A program made the position numbers and the translations under genes. From positions 186,001 to 250,000 of the forward strand of contig CAZMGV010000001.1 in assembly GCA_964565925.1 (NCBI GenBank): 64,000 bases of DNA, written 5' to 3'. Below the pieces are notes generated by a model. That model saw nothing but the letters and a program-made list of their open reading frames with translations, had not been told where the DNA came from and did no database searches. Shown piece after piece: positions 1 through 9,101 of the stretch (its first letter is position 1; each line of letters opens with the position of its first letter). Source of the DNA: CAZMGV01 sp964565925. GTDB taxonomy: Bacteria; JAGRBM01; JAHCIT01.

Positions 1-1683
1 GCGGGCCTTCTCGGCCCCCTTCACGGCGTGGTTGCCGCCCATGTTCTTCCCGACGTCGTGGAAGAACAGCCCCAGTGCCAGCACATGCGGACGCGGGCAC
101 CCCTGAACCAGTTCCGAGAGTTCCGGGTAGTCGTTCTTGAAATGTCCGAGCGCGAAGTGCCGCAGATCCTTGATGGAGAACAGCGTATGCACGTCGGTCG
201 TGTAGACGTGGTAGGCGTCATGCTGGACGTGACACGAAATGATCCGCCATTCGGGCAGGATGCGGTTCAGCAACCTGAGTGTGTGCAGGTCCCAGAGTAT
301 CCCCCACAGCCGGTTCTGCCCGATGAACAGATCCCGGAAGGCGTGCTGGACTTCGGGAATATCCGACAGGTCCGCCCCGCTCGCCAGGCTGTTCAGATAG
401 ATCATCTCCTTCGCCACGCGGGAGACTTCCTTGTTGAGCTTCTGCGACTGGACAAAAATATCGACCATCGCCGCCGGACGGCGGACGATCACCTCGCGGT
501 CGGCGAAAGCCAGCTCGCCGTTCACGAGCCGGATGCCGTCGCCCACGTCCTTGGCGCGGCCGAACCGGGCCTTGATCCGGGCGCCCAGTTTCGGCGAACG
601 CCCGTAATCGGTCATCCGTTGCGTCGCGCGGATCACGGTATCGTTCACCGTGTTCGCCATGAGATAGAAGCGGCGCATGAACCGCTCGACACCGCGGCGG
701 CCCTCATGGTCCCGGTAGCCGAAATATTCCGCCACGGGCCCCTGCACCTCGAACCCCAGCCGGTCGGCCTTACCCGATCCCGTGATATAGTGAAGTTCGT
801 TGCGCGTGCGGAGCATGAAATCGTGCGCGCGCTGGATCTGGACCAGTTCCGTCTGGTTGATGAATCCCCGGCCGGCCAGTTCTTCGAGACTGTGCGCTCC
901 GAACTTCACGTAGCCCAGCCACAGGAGCACCTGGACGTCCCGCAGCCCGCCGCGGCCTTCCTTCACGTTGGGTTCGAGCAGATAGACGGAGTCGCCGTAT
1001 TTCTCGTGCCGCTGGCGCATCAGATGGCACTGCGCATCGACAAACTTGTCCGGCGCTTCGCGCAGGACCTTGTTCAGGACCTTGTCCGTGTAGAGCTTGA
1101 AGAGCGCCGGATCGCCCTGGAGGAAACGCGACACGCAGAGCGCCGTACGGACGGTTTCGTCCGAGCGGGCCATGGACTCGCACTCGGAGATCCGGCGCAC
1201 CGAATATCCCACATCGAACTTGAGGTCCCACAGCCAGAAGACGACTTTCTCGACCAGCTTCGCCAGCGGCCCGGCGTTCTTGTCCTCGCCCACGAACTGG
1301 ATGTCGATGTCCGAGAGCGGACTGCGCTCCATGCGGCCGTAGCCGCCGATCGCCATCAGGCACCAGGATTTAGGCTTTTCGGCTATGACTTTCCCGGCTT
1401 CTTCGACCAGGAATCCGATCAGCCGGTCGATCATTTCCGCATGCAGATGCGCAACGAACCGGCCGGCAGCGCCCTGATCGTGGGCCTGCCGGACCACCGC
1501 CCGCGCCTCGGCGAGATAGGCAGCAGCGGCAGCGACCGGGCCGCTGCCGTTCACCAGACCCGTGGGGACCTGGGGGAGTTCGACCTTCACCTCTACGGCA
1601 GGGCGTTCCGGGTCCTCCCGGTCCATGTCCCTCCAGTCGAGGGGAAGCGGTGAAATCTCTACGTTGTCGGCGGCAATAGTCAT
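1..1683 (-). CDS. glnD: PII uridylyltransferase / uridylyl-removing enzyme GlnD (3' end beyond window)
   Basis: Open from an ATG at 1683 to the left edge, giving 561 codons without a stop; families are usually 850-950 residues, so the rest of the HD domain and the C-terminal ACT repeats lie outside. The translation shows a nucleotidyltransferase motif (GGYGRMERSPLSDIDIQF) about 110 residues in, the EGRGGLRD motif of GlnD near residue 230, and the start of an HD motif (HDVGKNMGGNHA) at the left end. GlnD senses glutamine and modifies the PII protein, so it is a cytoplasmic nitrogen-status sensor. No PII or glutamine synthetase gene is visible here. The gene ends 90 bases from the start-distal end of the next minus-strand gene and could be cotranscribed with it. 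The first 80 residues are poorly conserved, so the exact start is less certain than the identity. Confidence 0.93.
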   Translation of the reverse strand, partial: MTIAADNVEISPLPLDWRDMDREDPERPAVEVKVELPQVPTGLVNGSGPVAAAAAYLAEARAVVRQAHDQGAAGRFVAHLHAEMIDRLIGFLVEEAGKVIAEKPKSWCLMAIGGYGRMERSPLSDIDIQFVGEDKNAGPLAKLVEKVVFWLWDLKFDVGYSVRRISECESMARSDETVRTALCVSRFLQGDPALFKLYTDKVLNKVLREAPDKFVDAQCHLMRQRHEKYGDSVYLLEPNVKEGRGGLRDVQVLLWLGYVKFGAHSLEELAGRGFINQTELVQIQRAHDFMLRTRNELHYITGSGKADRLGFEVQGPVAEYFGYRDHEGRRGVERFMRRFYLMANTVNDTVIRATQRMTDYGRSPKLGARIKARFGRAKDVGDGIRLVNGELAFADREVIVRRPAAMVDIFVQSQKLNKEVSRVAKEMIYLNSLASGADLSDIPEVQHAFRDLFIGQNRLWGILWDLHTLRLLNRILPEWRIISCHVQHDAYHVYTTDVHTLFSIKDLRHFALGHFKNDYPELSELVQGCPRPHVLALGLFFHDVGKNMGGNHAVKGAEKAR

Positions 1684-1773
1684 ACAAATTGAGTGTGAAC
1701 AACGGCAGGGGCTTTAGTCCATTCGTACCGTTCCTGCCCCTGAATTCAGAGATCGAGGGGAAACGGCTCCCGG

Positions 1774-3291
1774 TCAGTACAGCGTAACCATGAACTTGAT
1801 GATCTTGTCCCGGAGCACTGGGTTCGGGCAGACGAGCGCCGCCCGTCCGTAGGCCTCTGCTGCCTTCCGCTTGAAGCCAAGTTTCTGGGCCACCTCCGCC
1901 AGCCGACGGCAGGCGAGAAAGTCCTTCGGGTTCCGCTCCACAACCGATTCGAATGCCGACATCGCCCGGTAGGCGAGTCCCTGACTCATATAAGTCTCGC
2001 CGAGCTGGAACCAGACCTTGGCGGCGTCGTGGTTTTCGAGGGACTCTTCAAATGCGGCAGCGGCGTCCGCGTAGCGTCCCTGTACGTGGAGTTGCAGACC
2101 GCTTTCGGCCAGCTGCTCCGCCCGCTGCCGGGCGGTTTCAAGCCCCGATGAGGGGTCGCGAGGGGTTCCGGCGGATAACAGGCTTTCCAGTTTCCGGTCC
2201 GCTTCGCCGGGATCCAGCGGTGTCGCCAGAAACCCGCACGCCCCGGTGAGCGCCGCTAGGTCCGACTGCAGCCGCCAGTCGGAGAGCCCCGCGCCCGTCA
2301 GCACAAGCGACACGTCTTTCAGCAGGCCGGCTTCCCGGCACTCCTTGAGGGTTTCAATTCCCGCGAGATCGGTACAGTCGAGACCGGCCAGCACAATTCG
2401 CGGCTTGTCGGTCCGGAGGCGGGTTTCCAGATTGGAGAGACCGCCCAGCACACGGACTCGCATGCCGAGCCTGCGGGTGAGCCCCTGGAGCGTGTTTCTC
2501 AGCTCCAGATGACCGCAGGCGATCACCGCCTTCACCTGGGCCTTGCCTTCGATTCTATCCGGCACGGCGGGAGGCACTGGCGACAGGCGAGACGGCAATG
2601 GAGGCGGCGGCCTGGCAGCCGGACGGGGGCTTTCCACCGCTTTCCAGAACTCCTCCGCCGCACTGCCGGCCGCGGTATCGGGAGTCCTTGCGGGGGGAAG
2701 ACGGCTGGGTGTTTCGCCAGCAACGTTACCGGATTTGCCGCCGGCCGCTCCGCCCGGCTTCGAGCCCGGAAGTGGATCCACCACGATCAGGTCTTCGTCC
2801 TTTTCCGGCGCCAGAAAGGTCTGCATGTTCGTCTTCGCCTTGAACGCATCGACGATCCTGGCCTGCAGCGCCAGTTCGTCAGCCAGATGTATCCGGATGC
2901 GGCAGCCCATCCGCTTGCCGATGTCGTCCAGCACAGCGAGGTCATCCGGATCGACCATGGCGACGCTGACGGAGGGCCCGACACGCTCGAACGGAAGCGC
3001 TTTGTACTTGAGCGCCAGATTTTTGGAGAAATTCTCGAACAGGGAAAGATCGATCCGGGTCTTGCGGATCGCCACGTAGGATACGTTTTTCTGGCCGGCC
3101 AGCACGCGGGCGACGTCTTCGCCGCCGCACAGGCCCATGCGGACGATCACTTCGCCCAGACGCCGGTGCCCGTAGTCGGACTCCCAGCGCTCCTGCGTCG
3201 TCAGGGCGGCATGGACATTCTTTTCGGTGAGAAGCCCCTCCTGAACGAGGAGTTCTCCCAGACGAAGCTTTTTTACAGCAGCGATAGCCAC
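1774..3291 (-). CDS. GspE-N (MshEN) / pseudo-receiver / TPR protein
   Basis: A 505-residue cytoplasmic protein with no signal peptide or membrane segment. Residues about 8-150 resemble the N-terminal domain of type II secretion and pilus ATPases (LGELLVQEGLLTE opening, then a second repeat), but no ATPase domain follows. A Pro/Ala-rich linker covers about 175-245. Residues about 250-370 look like a response-regulator receiver, yet the phospho-acceptor Asp position reads Gly in VLAGLDC, the N-terminal acidic pair is CG, and the conserved Lys is Thr in ATPLDP, so it is probably not phosphorylated. Two or three TPR units fill about 385-500. The start is GTG with GGGAG six bases upstream. It may bind c-di-GMP, as some MshEN domains do, and act as an adaptor; this is inference. 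Such stand-alone GspE-N plus TPR proteins are typical of deltaproteobacterial-type genomes. Confidence 0.75.
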   Translation of the reverse strand: MAIAAVKKLRLGELLVQEGLLTEKNVHAALTTQERWESDYGHRRLGEVIVRMGLCGGEDVARVLAGQKNVSYVAIRKTRIDLSLFENFSKNLALKYKALPFERVGPSVSVAMVDPDDLAVLDDIGKRMGCRIRIHLADELALQARIVDAFKAKTNMQTFLAPEKDEDLIVVDPLPGSKPGGAAGGKSGNVAGETPSRLPPARTPDTAAGSAAEEFWKAVESPRPAARPPPPLPSRLSPVPPAVPDRIEGKAQVKAVIACGHLELRNTLQGLTRRLGMRVRVLGGLSNLETRLRTDKPRIVLAGLDCTDLAGIETLKECREAGLLKDVSLVLTGAGLSDWRLQSDLAALTGACGFLATPLDPGEADRKLESLLSAGTPRDPSSGLETARQRAEQLAESGLQLHVQGRYADAAAAFEESLENHDAAKVWFQLGETYMSQGLAYRAMSAFESVVERNPKDFLACRRLAEVAQKLGFKRKAAEAYGRAALVCPNPVLRDKIIKFMVTLY

Positions 3292-3429
3292 TGTGACTCC
3301 CTGCGACGAATCGCGGCAGTCCCCCTTTGACCTTGCGTTCAGTATAACCGACCCGCCGGCCGCTAAGGAGGACCGGCCGAACTATTACTCCGGGTTCAAT
3401 GAGCCCCCGGATGTTCTAGACTCCCACCC

Positions 3430-4743
3430 GTGCGGAACGACCGGCGTAACACTTTGAAACTCCTCGGGGCCACCGGGGCTTTCTATGCTTTCCAGAACGG
3501 CCTTTGGCGCCCCGCCCATGCGGCCCCCGCCGCGATGGCCGAACCCAAGCCACCCGTCCCCAAGCCGTCCAAATCCCCCGCCACCGTTCACGCCGTTACC
3601 TTTACCCAGTCGGCCGGGTATTCGCGGATCGTCATCGAGTGTTCAGACGAAACGGGCATCTCGATGCAGGAGGTCCCGGCCGATCCTGCCAACCAGAAAC
3701 CGGACCGGGTGGTGATCGACCTGAAACCGGCCAAACGGGGGCCGGGCCTCTCGAAAGAGATGAAGATCGAGAAGGGAATCCTGCTCGGCGTCCGCACCGG
3801 CCAGTTCGACGCGAACACCGTACGGATCGTCCTCGATTTCGCCCAGATGAACAAGGTCGGGATGTCCAAGCTGTTCGACCCGTTCAAGGTCATTCTGGAC
3901 ATCGACGGCCGTAATGTGGGCGACCTGCTGGGCGAGGCGGATACGAAACCGCCCGCAGCAAAAGACGAAACCGATCTGGACGGCGACGCCGTCGCCGCGC
4001 TGCTGGGCACCGCCCGCAGCCCGGCCAAGACCCCGCTCCATGACGGCCGCAAGCACCGCGTGATCCTGGACCCCGGTCACGGCGGCAAGGACCCGGGCGC
4101 CGTCGGCCCCGGCGGGACCGAGGAAAAGCGGATCGCCCTTCAGGTGGCCGAATACACCGCCGAGGTGCTCGAGAAGACCGGCTACGACGTGAAGCTGACC
4201 CGCTCCACGGACAAGTTCCTGGAACTCACGGAGCGGACGGCCTTCGCCAACAAACACGCGGGCGACCTGTTCGTTTCGGTCCACTGCAACGCAGCCAAGA
4301 ACCGCGACGCGCGCGGCGTCGAGACGTATTATCTGAATCCGAAGGCGGATAAGTCCCACGCGCTGCTCATTGCCAAGGAAAACTTCTCGAGCCTCGAGGC
4401 GGTGCAGCGCACGGGCGACAGTTTCGCCGATGCCATTTTGTCCGACATGGCATTCAGCCTGAAGGAAGGCGAATCCCGGGATCTCGCGGGCAAGCTGCTG
4501 TCAACGCTCTGGGCAGAGGCGTCGGACTTCCCCGGTACCCAGAACCGGGGTCTGGGCCACGGGCCGCTTTACGTGCTGATCGGCGCGCGCATGCCGTCGG
4601 CGCTGGTGGAGCTGTCGTTCATCTCCCACCCGCAGGAAGAGAAGCTGCTCAAGGACACCGACTACCAGAAGTCGCTCGCGCAGGGGCTCGCCTCCGGCAT
4701 CGGCAGTTATCTCACCAGTTCGCCGGGGACCAAGGACAGGTGA
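3430..4743 (+). CDS. N-acetylmuramoyl-L-alanine amidase with AMIN domain, Tat-exported
   Basis: The 437-residue product begins with a twin-arginine-like leader (DRRNTLKLLGATG), suggesting Tat export to the periplasm, as for E. coli AmiA and AmiC. An AMIN domain, which targets septal peptidoglycan, covers about residues 50-165 and is followed by a short acidic linker. The Amidase_3 catalytic domain starts near residue 215: LDPGHGGKDPG carries the first zinc His, the Glu in GTEEKR the second ligand, SVHCN the third, and VELSFISHP holds the catalytic Glu. It cleaves the amide between MurNAc and the stem peptide during cell separation. The proposed start is GTG with no clear ribosome binding site, so the start could be elsewhere. 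It is convergent with efp and stands alone. It is distinct from the LysM-M23 gene at 17147, which resembles an amidase activator. Confidence 0.92.
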   Translation: MRNDRRNTLKLLGATGAFYAFQNGLWRPAHAAPAAMAEPKPPVPKPSKSPATVHAVTFTQSAGYSRIVIECSDETGISMQEVPADPANQKPDRVVIDLKPAKRGPGLSKEMKIEKGILLGVRTGQFDANTVRIVLDFAQMNKVGMSKLFDPFKVILDIDGRNVGDLLGEADTKPPAAKDETDLDGDAVAALLGTARSPAKTPLHDGRKHRVILDPGHGGKDPGAVGPGGTEEKRIALQVAEYTAEVLEKTGYDVKLTRSTDKFLELTERTAFANKHAGDLFVSVHCNAAKNRDARGVETYYLNPKADKSHALLIAKENFSSLEAVQRTGDSFADAILSDMAFSLKEGESRDLAGKLLSTLWAEASDFPGTQNRGLGHGPLYVLIGARMPSALVELSFISHPQEEKLLKDTDYQKSLAQGLASGIGSYLTSSPGTKDR

Positions 4744-4747
4744 ACCG

Positions 4748-4773
4748 AAAAACGGCGCCCCATCGGAGCGCCG
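4748..4773 (-). terminator. Rho-independent terminator of efp
   Basis: Read on the minus strand, a CGGCGC / GCGCCG stem with a nine-base loop is followed by five Ts, 22 bases after the efp stop codon. The convergent amidase gene on the plus strand ends at 4743 and may share the hairpin, but without a T-run on that strand. Confidence 0.65.
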
Positions 4774-4794
4774 CCGTCGTCGCCTCAAAATCCT

Positions 4795-5361
4795 TTACTC
4801 GGCGCGGTCGAGGTAGGTTCCTTCGCGGGTGTCGACGGTGATGACGTCGTCCACGTTCACGAACTGCGGCACCAGCACGACCAGGCCGGTCTCGGTCTTG
4901 GCCGGCTTCTTGGAAGCCGACACCGTGGCGCCCTTCATCGGCGGATCGCACTCGATCACCTTGAGGTTCATCTTGTTGGGCGGCGTGATCTGCACCGGCT
5001 TGCCCTCGTAATAGGCGACCTGAACTTTAAGGCCGGGCAAGAGGTAGCTCACCACGTCGCCAAGCGTCTCGGCATCGAAGTCGAACTGCTCGAACGACTC
5101 GGAGTTCATGAAGTGGTAGGCGCCCTGATCCTCGTACAGGAACTCGGCCTCGATACGGTCCAGGAATACCTGCTCCAGCCGCTCGTCGGGGCGGAACCGC
5201 TGATCGAAGGAGTTGCCCGAACCCAGATCGCGCATGCGCGTCTGGATCATGCCGCGCAGGTTCCCGGGGGTGTGGTGGTGGCGTTTCATGACGAGGCAGA
5301 GCTTCTTCTCGTAGCTCACCAGCATTCCGGGCCGTAGATCGATGGCTGCAATAACCGACAT
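4795..5361 (-). CDS. efp: Translation elongation factor P, TPGN-type tip
   Basis: A 188-residue protein of normal EF-P length with the KOW-like N-terminal domain and two OB-fold domains; the C-terminal TGLVVLVPQFVNVDDVITVDT stretch is diagnostic. EF-P binds between the P and E sites and rescues ribosomes stalled on polyproline. In E. coli-type proteins the loop of domain I reads PGK with a beta-lysylated Lys, or carries Arg when rhamnosylated. Here the loop reads HHHTPGNLRG, so the Lys position is Asn and the nearest basic residue is the Arg two places later. The start ATG has GGAG eight bases upstream. Polyproline runs occur in the TPR protein at 11645, so a functional EF-P is plausible. No EpmA, EpmB or EarP gene is in the window. 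Confidence 0.95.
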   Translation of the reverse strand: MSVIAAIDLRPGMLVSYEKKLCLVMKRHHHTPGNLRGMIQTRMRDLGSGNSFDQRFRPDERLEQVFLDRIEAEFLYEDQGAYHFMNSESFEQFDFDAETLGDVVSYLLPGLKVQVAYYEGKPVQITPPNKMNLKVIECDPPMKGATVSASKKPAKTETGLVVLVPQFVNVDDVITVDTREGTYLDRAE

Positions 5362-5556
5362 AAACTCACTGCTCCGTGGACCGGGGACCGTTCTGGTAAA
5401 GGCTCCCCGTTAATAACGGCGGGCCCTTTAGTTTGGGGGAGCGGGGTGCGTCAACTGAGCCGAATCAGGGGGGTTTCTCCCGGCCCGAAACCGGACTACA
5501 AATCCCGGCTTACTGACTGCTTACTGGCCGCTCACCGGCGTCGAAGGGGAAGAAAC

Positions 5557-7086
5557 ATGCTGCTCAGTGAACTGCCGCGCCGGGGGGCGAAACTGGACCC
5601 GGAGGCCGAGGTCTCCTGCGACCGGGAAAAACGGATGAACCACCGGGAGTGGTACCGCCGGATCCTGTCGCAGGCGAACTGGCTGAAAAGCCGCGGGATC
5701 GGCCCCGAAAAACGGGTCGCCGTGCTGTCGTACAACCGGGCAGAGATGCTCGACCTCTACTTCTCGATCCCGCTCATCGCCGGGGTGATCGTGCCGGTGA
5801 ACTACCGCCTCAAGGCCTACGAACTGGAATACCAGTTCAACGACGCCGAGATCGAAATACTGTTCGTCGAGAAGTCGCTCTGGCCCGAGGCCCGAACGGC
5901 GCTCTCCAAAGTGACCCGCAAGGTGACCGTCGTCGGCCTGGACTTCTCGGGAGATGACGGCGTCCTCCCCTACGACGCTACGATCGCCCCCCCGCCGCTC
6001 AATGACATCCCGGTATTCAGCGATCAGGAAACCGCACTCCAGGCCTACACCTCCGGCACCACCGGGCGGCCCAAGGGAGTCCTGCTGTCGCACCGGAACA
6101 TCCTCGCCAACTCGTGGACCGGCTGTATCGAGAAGCAGATCACGCCTGACTGCCGGCTGCTGCACTCGGCCCCGCTGTTTCACCTGGCCGCGATCTCGTC
6201 GTTCTATTCGACCGCCCTCATCGGCGGAAGCCACGTGTTCCTGCCGCAGTTCGATTCGAAAGAGGTGGTCGACATGATAGAACGGGAGAAAATCACCTTC
6301 GCCCTGTTCGTCCCCACCATGGTGAACATGCTGCTGGAACTCCCCGGCATCGAGAAGCGCGACTTCTCGACGCTGAAGATCATCTCGTACGGCGGATCGA
6401 GCATCCCGGTCGACCGGCTCCGCAAGGCAATCGAGGTGTTCGGATGCGGGTTTGTCCAGGGATACGGACAGACCGAGGCCGCCCCGATCATGACGGCGCT
6501 GCGTCCGGTGGACCATGTGCTAGACGGCCCCAAGTCGAAACGGCTGGCTTCCGCCGGCCGCGAAGCCGTGGGCTGCGAAGTGCGGATCGTCCGGCCCGAC
6601 GAAACCGATGTCACGCCGGGCGGGGAAGTGGGCGAGGTCATTGGCCGCGGCGACAACATCATGAAGGGTTACTGGAAACAGCCCGAAGCCACGGCCGAGA
6701 CGCTCCGCGGCGGCTGGCTGCACACGGGCGACCTGGGCTGGATCGACGAGGATGGATACATCTATATCGTCGACCGGCTCAAGGACATGATTATCTCCGG
6801 AGGCGAGAACATCTACCCGCGGGAGATCGAGGAGTTGCTCTACCAGCACCCCAGGATTCTGGAAGCCGCCGTCTACGGGGTTCCGGACCCCAGGTGGGGA
6901 GAGAAAGTGATCGCCGCCGTCGTTCCCCGTGCCGGCCAGACGATGACTGCTGACGAGGTAACGGAATTCTGCAAGCAGAACCTCGCCGGCTACAAGAAGC
7001 CCCGGGAGGTCCAGATCCTGCCCGTCCTGCCGCGCAACGCCGCCGGCAAGGTGCTCAAGACGGAGCTTCGCAAGCAGCACGGATAA
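5557..7086 (+). CDS. AMP-forming acyl-CoA synthetase (fatty-acid CoA ligase family)
   Basis: A 509-residue ANL-superfamily enzyme that activates a carboxylic acid as acyl-AMP and transfers it to CoA. The P-loop-like motif YTSGTTGRPKG lies near residue 165, the A5 motif GYGQTE near 305, the A7 motif GWLHTGDLG near 385, DRLKDMIISGGENIYP near 405, and the catalytic Lys in NAAGKVLKTEL close to the C-terminus. An in-frame reading extends upstream to 5446, but the ATG at 5557 is chosen because AAGGGGAAG precedes it and homology begins there. The substrate cannot be read from sequence; medium- or long-chain fatty acids are most likely. The gene is monocistronic, divergent from efp and followed 113 bases later by an unrelated gene. 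Confidence 0.9.
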   Translation: MLLSELPRRGAKLDPEAEVSCDREKRMNHREWYRRILSQANWLKSRGIGPEKRVAVLSYNRAEMLDLYFSIPLIAGVIVPVNYRLKAYELEYQFNDAEIEILFVEKSLWPEARTALSKVTRKVTVVGLDFSGDDGVLPYDATIAPPPLNDIPVFSDQETALQAYTSGTTGRPKGVLLSHRNILANSWTGCIEKQITPDCRLLHSAPLFHLAAISSFYSTALIGGSHVFLPQFDSKEVVDMIEREKITFALFVPTMVNMLLELPGIEKRDFSTLKIISYGGSSIPVDRLRKAIEVFGCGFVQGYGQTEAAPIMTALRPVDHVLDGPKSKRLASAGREAVGCEVRIVRPDETDVTPGGEVGEVIGRGDNIMKGYWKQPEATAETLRGGWLHTGDLGWIDEDGYIYIVDRLKDMIISGGENIYPREIEELLYQHPRILEAAVYGVPDPRWGEKVIAAVVPRAGQTMTADEVTEFCKQNLAGYKKPREVQILPVLPRNAAGKVLKTELRKQHG

Positions 7087-7199
7087 AACGGACGGACGCG
7101 GTTTAGATCACCAATCCCGGACACCATATGCATTTTGCCGTTTCCCGTCGCCACGGGAATCGCTAGACTCCCTACACAGAGGGGTCACCGCGGGTCCAC

Positions 7200-8555
7200 G
7201 TGCAACTCAGGGCCGAACAGAAAAAGCGACTCGAGGATTTCCGCCTCGTCGCAATGGGGCTCGGGCTCGATGAAGCTGAGCATGGCGAAACGCTCCAGAC
7301 GGCCGAGCGCTTCGAACTGTTCTGCATGCTCCAGGAGCGGGCTTTCGACGAGGCCGGGTTCCGCGGCTATCTGGATGCTCTCACCGGAGGCACACTTCCT
7401 GCCGATGAACAGGCCCGCCAGCGGGTACGCCTTCAGCGCTACTACCACGCCCATTACAAGACCCTGAAGGCGGCCACCGCCGATGCGCCTGCAGAACTCC
7501 CCGAGCCCTCGCCGCGCCGGGAGCCCGTTAAAGCGCTCAAGGCGAAAATCACCTGTCCCAAGTGCAATACGGAGCAGCCCGAATCGCCGGAGTGCATCAA
7601 GTGCGGCGTCGTGTTCGCCAAGATCGGGTTCGGCAAGAAGGCGATCGAGAATGCCGTTCTGCCCGGCGAGCTTGCCCTCCAGAGCTTCCGGTACGATGAG
7701 GACCGCACGGTTTCGCAGGCGCTCAGGATGGTGTTCCAGTACGCTGTCATTCCGCTGGCTGCCGTCATCCTGCTGGGAACTTACGAGATCAAGCACCGCA
7801 ACGGCCGGATCGATCTCATGCGGCTGCGGATGATCGCCGACTCCGTCAGGGCCGACTATGGCCGGGAGACGGGTGCCGCCGGCCTCGAAACAGCCAACTG
7901 CAAGTCGGAGCAGGGTACGCTGCGGGTCGCCGGCCAGTTCGCGCTCAACTACCTGCCGGTCGTAAACAAGGACGACGCAGGGGTGGCCCCCTGGGAGCCT
8001 GAGCTGATCAGCGCAAACCGCAGGCGCCCCGCCTTTGTCATCGACCGGGTGATCGCCACCACGGAACGGGTTGTGAATCCGAGCGAGCCCAACCCCGACG
8101 AACGGTTCACCTCCCGGATCTCCACGGACAAGGAGATCTACAAGCAGGATCTCGACAACTATACGTTCAAGGAACTCCCGGAGCAGAGGGATACTGACCC
8201 GGCGGTACGGCAGAAGTTCAAGGCCGATCTTGGCCCCCATGCCGACAAGGGCGGCAGCTATGAGATCGCCCTGCTCCTGCATATAAAGTCGGCGGAACCG
8301 CTTGGTGTAATGGGTCTGACCGCCTGGAAGAGCATGGAGATCGAGTGCCAGCTCAAGGATATGAAGATTACCGATGCACCGATGCTCCAGAAAGTCGAAG
8401 AGGAATATAAAGAAAAGATGGCCGAGGCTGACAGCCGTCTGGCCGACCGCGAAAGATCCGTCGGCCGGGCTGGTGCGATCCGGACCGGACTTATTCTCTT
8501 TTCGGCGTTCTACGCGATCTGGGTCTACTACTCGCTGAAGAAGTTCGAAGATTAA
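7200..8555 (+). CDS. Zinc-ribbon membrane protein of unknown function
   Basis: A 451-residue protein I do not recognise. Residues 1-100 are helical and charged. A zinc ribbon follows at about 118-142 with two CxxC pairs (CPKCN ... CIKCG) and the VVFAKI ending often seen in short ribbons of deltaproteobacterial-type proteins. One hydrophobic segment lies near residue 180 (YAVIPLAAVILLGTY) and another at the very C-terminus (TGLILFSAFYAIWVYYS) after a Lys/Glu-rich coiled-coil-like stretch. The roughly 220 residues between them would lie outside the cytoplasm. The start is GTG at 7200 without a strong ribosome binding site. It is not in an obvious operon: an acyl-CoA ligase lies upstream and a decayed gene lies downstream on the other strand. 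Confidence 0.7.
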   Translation: MQLRAEQKKRLEDFRLVAMGLGLDEAEHGETLQTAERFELFCMLQERAFDEAGFRGYLDALTGGTLPADEQARQRVRLQRYYHAHYKTLKAATADAPAELPEPSPRREPVKALKAKITCPKCNTEQPESPECIKCGVVFAKIGFGKKAIENAVLPGELALQSFRYDEDRTVSQALRMVFQYAVIPLAAVILLGTYEIKHRNGRIDLMRLRMIADSVRADYGRETGAAGLETANCKSEQGTLRVAGQFALNYLPVVNKDDAGVAPWEPELISANRRRPAFVIDRVIATTERVVNPSEPNPDERFTSRISTDKEIYKQDLDNYTFKELPEQRDTDPAVRQKFKADLGPHADKGGSYEIALLLHIKSAEPLGVMGLTAWKSMEIECQLKDMKITDAPMLQKVEEEYKEKMAEADSRLADRERSVGRAGAIRTGLILFSAFYAIWVYYSLKKFED

Positions 8556-8559
8556 CCGG

Positions 8560-9030
8560 TTACTTCACGTCGGCGGCGCAACGGAAACCCGGGACGAACC
8601 CGTTGATGCGAGTCGACGGGATCGGCCGGGCATTCCGCGACATTGCCCGACATGTCGCATAGGCCATAAGGGGAGTTTCCGACCGGCTTCGAGCACACCG
8701 GCCAGGTCCGGGCTTTTCCGCAACCGGAGTTGTCGAACATGAACCGGAGCACGCCACCCGCATTCATGACCGTCAGTTCGCATGCCGGCGCGTCTTCACC
8801 CCAGGGATACGTCCGTCCGTCGGTACCGCGCGCCGTTTTCTCCCACTCCGGTTCCGTCGGAAGGCGTTTACCCAGCCACTCGCGATAGGTCTTCGCCTCG
8901 TTCCAGTTCACACAACTGGCCGGGTGATCGTTACAATCGCCCTTCCCCCAGTTGCAAGACGATTTTGTCGCGGAGTTTGTTTCCGGCGCGGCGCACCTCA
9001 CCCGCTTCATAATTCTCCTTCGCCCGCCAC
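8560..9030 (-). pseudogene. Remnant of a formylglycine-generating-enzyme (SUMF1-type) gene
   Basis: A 152-residue reading (stop to 9010) contains core SUMF1 motifs: CNWGKGDCNDHPASCVNW, GKRLPTEPEWEKTARGTDGR, YPWGEDAPAC and YGLCDMSGNVAE. After GNVAE the frame gives an unrelated tail, while the neighbouring frame supplies the expected family ending GFRCAADVK and a stop at 8560. About 60 residues that normally separate these motifs, including the RGGSW segment, are missing. Upstream of the ATG another frame reads KENYEA, also typical of the family, so the 5' end is disrupted as well. The picture is of at least two frame breaks plus an internal deletion. A ribosome-binding-like GGAG precedes the ATG, so a short product may still be made, but the catalytic fold cannot be complete. 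No sulfatase gene is nearby. Confidence 0.75.
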
Positions 9031-9101
9031 GACACAGCAGGCGGACGCGCCCGCGTCGTCAACGTATCGCCTTTCCCGGATCGTTAGAAGGGAATTCGGC
9101 C

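Noticed and set aside
28..1653. A 541-residue plus-strand open frame over the first 1.6 kb
   Set aside because: It is antisense to glnD, whose minus-strand frame is uninterrupted and shows nucleotidyltransferase and HD motifs. The plus-strand translation is His/Arg/Val-rich without any recognisable domain.
8560..9010. Intact small formylglycine-generating enzyme
   Set aside because: The C-terminal signature is out of frame and the core is shortened, so a functional enzyme is not credible.
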